Below are positions 63,421-64,000 of a stretch of DNA of 64,000 nucleotides, one piece after another. The notes beneath the pieces are model-generated. The model saw only the letters and a list, made by a program, of their open reading frames with translations, did not search any database and had not been told where the DNA came from. Each line of letters starts with the position of its first letter. Position 1 is the first letter of the stretch. Source of the stretch: Flavobacterium sasangense DSM 21067 (GTDB lineage Bacteria; Bacteroidota; Bacteroidia; Flavobacteriales; Flavobacteriaceae); NCBI RefSeq assembly GCF_000686885.1, contig NZ_JMLU01000005.1, positions 100,637-164,636 on the forward strand, in the 5' to 3' direction. The translations under genes and the position numbers were made by a program.

Positions 63421-63540
63421 TTTTGTCACGCTTTCTGTGACAATTTTTTCAAATCAAAAATTTTGCCACACTTGTTGTGACATTTTTTTCAAAATGAAAA
63501 TTTTGTCACGCTTTTGTTTTAGTTTAGGTAATTTACAAAA
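63421..63540. repeat. Three 40-bp direct repeats with TGTCAC/GTGACA boxes
   Basis: Units start at 63421, 63461 and 63501. Each begins TTTTG(T/C)CAC(G/A)C; units 1 and 2 carry inverted partners: TTGTCAC-N7-GTGACAA (63423-63443) and TTGCCAC-N7-GTGACAT (63463-63483). Unit 3 has only the left half and grades into the transposase end. A small AGTGTGACACT palindrome (63394-63404) overlaps the XRE start. This looks like an operator array for the XRE protein. Confidence 0.8.
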
Positions 63541-63970
63541 TACTTGTTGATAACTTGTTTTTGCGTTCATTAAAATATTGCCTAATTTGGTAAACCCAAA
63601 ACAATTGAAAATTAGTTGTATTTGAACTTTTTTCAGCTTCTTTTTTAAAATAATCTAACAAAAATTCTTTTCTGCTTTCTTTTGGGTTTTCTTGTATGGC
63701 TTTGACAACGCTTCTACTTGTAAACCTTTTAAAATCGCCTAATAAAAGTTCTGGTTTTTGATTTTCTATACTTCTAAAAATTAAATGAACATGGTTGGTC
63801 ATTATGCACCAAGCATGTATTTCCATTCCTTTGTTTTTTTGACAAAATTCTAAACTTTCTAAAACTAAATCTTTGTATTCATTTCTTGTAAAGACATCCA
63901 GCCAACCCACAACAGCAAAACTTACAAAATATAATCCTTCGGAATTATGAAACTTATAATTTCTACTCAT
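63533..63970 (-). pseudogene. Truncated REP-associated transposase (RAYT, IS200-like)
   Basis: 145 aa. Begins MSRNYKFHNSEGLYFVSFAV and has the HUH pair in MTNHVHLIFR plus LLGDFKRFTSRSVVKAIQEN. The usual C-terminal part with the YIHNNPV-type segment and catalytic Tyr helix is missing; the frame instead ends LFWVYQIRQYFNERKNK. The protein is therefore probably inactive, though REP-like repeats in the window could be its or a sister enzyme's targets. Confidence 0.8.
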
Positions 63971-64000
63971 TTTTTCTTTTTATCAAAAATAGTAAAAGCT

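Noticed and set aside
63421..63540. Three evenly spaced repeats as a CRISPR array
   Set aside because: Units are contiguous 40-bp direct repeats; the intervening sequence also repeats, there are only three, and no cas gene is near.

Overview
The window is about two thirds AT and looks like a Bacteroidota chromosome, most likely Flavobacterium or a close relative. Reasons: TAnnTTTG -7 boxes without Shine-Dalgarno sequences, secreted proteins with C-terminal type IX secretion (T9SS) sorting domains, a SusC-type TonB receptor with a carboxypeptidase-like N-terminal domain, an RteC-type regulator, and the short REP-like repeats (motif ACTGAGCTTGTCGAAGT) common in flavobacterial genomes. Genus is inferred from gene content only.

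Left chromosomal part (1-25114). Ordinary core genes: a cut lipoprotein, a nitrilase-family amidase, an Ig-like lipoprotein, comF, glyS, thiL, recX, a 1684-residue T9SS adhesin-like protein, an M20 dipeptidase, an HTTM membrane protein overlapping ribF, a reprolysin-like secreted metalloprotease, pth, rplY, prs and tRNA-Leu(CAA). Intergenic gaps hold a 14-bp-ended palindromic element, a duplicated 257-bp unit and an 11-bp tandem repeat.

Integrated island (about 25094-54628, 29.5 kb). A tyrosine recombinase lies next to tRNA-Leu. The last 22 nt of the tRNA region (25094-25115) recur exactly at 54607-54628, giving attL and attR. Left core: integrase, RteC, a MerR/excisionase-like HTH protein, a DnaD-like replication protein and a DnaC-like ATPase. 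No relaxase, T4SS or phage structural genes are recognisable. Cargo: a secreted Tyr/Ser/Pro-rich protein, then a membrane protein/VWA-like protein/secreted nuclease operon; an ECF sigma factor with a single-pass membrane protein and an exported M48-like peptidase; an AbiE-type toxin-antitoxin pair; a RES-like (NAD-consuming fold) protein directly upstream of an exported TPR-CHAT caspase-like protease; a run of uncharacterised small genes ending in a CHAP amidase; about 1 kb of non-coding DNA built from five long imperfect palindromes; a DUF6943-like protein; a NACHT NTPase with an N-terminal nuclease-like domain; and a minus-strand DUF5675 cluster.

Two places in the island, upstream of the secreted protein (30612) and of a 52-residue membrane protein (43022), carry the same 30-bp GGGTTACC/CATATAAA promoter-like block. 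It does not resemble the housekeeping box and is the best candidate target of the island's own ECF sigma factor. The most novel proposal here is that sigma factor, membrane protein, two exported proteases (M48 and CHAT) and secreted nuclease form one envelope-sensing regulon, possibly defensive.

Right chromosomal part (54629-64000). A lipoprotein with a duplicated GMNPPHG motif, a second lipoprotein, prolyl oligopeptidase, a ZnuD-like TonB receptor with an inverted-repeat operator and a His/Cys-rich partner, 123-bp tandem repeats, asd, a small helical protein, an XRE regulator preceded by three 40-bp operator-like repeats, and a truncated REP-associated transposase.
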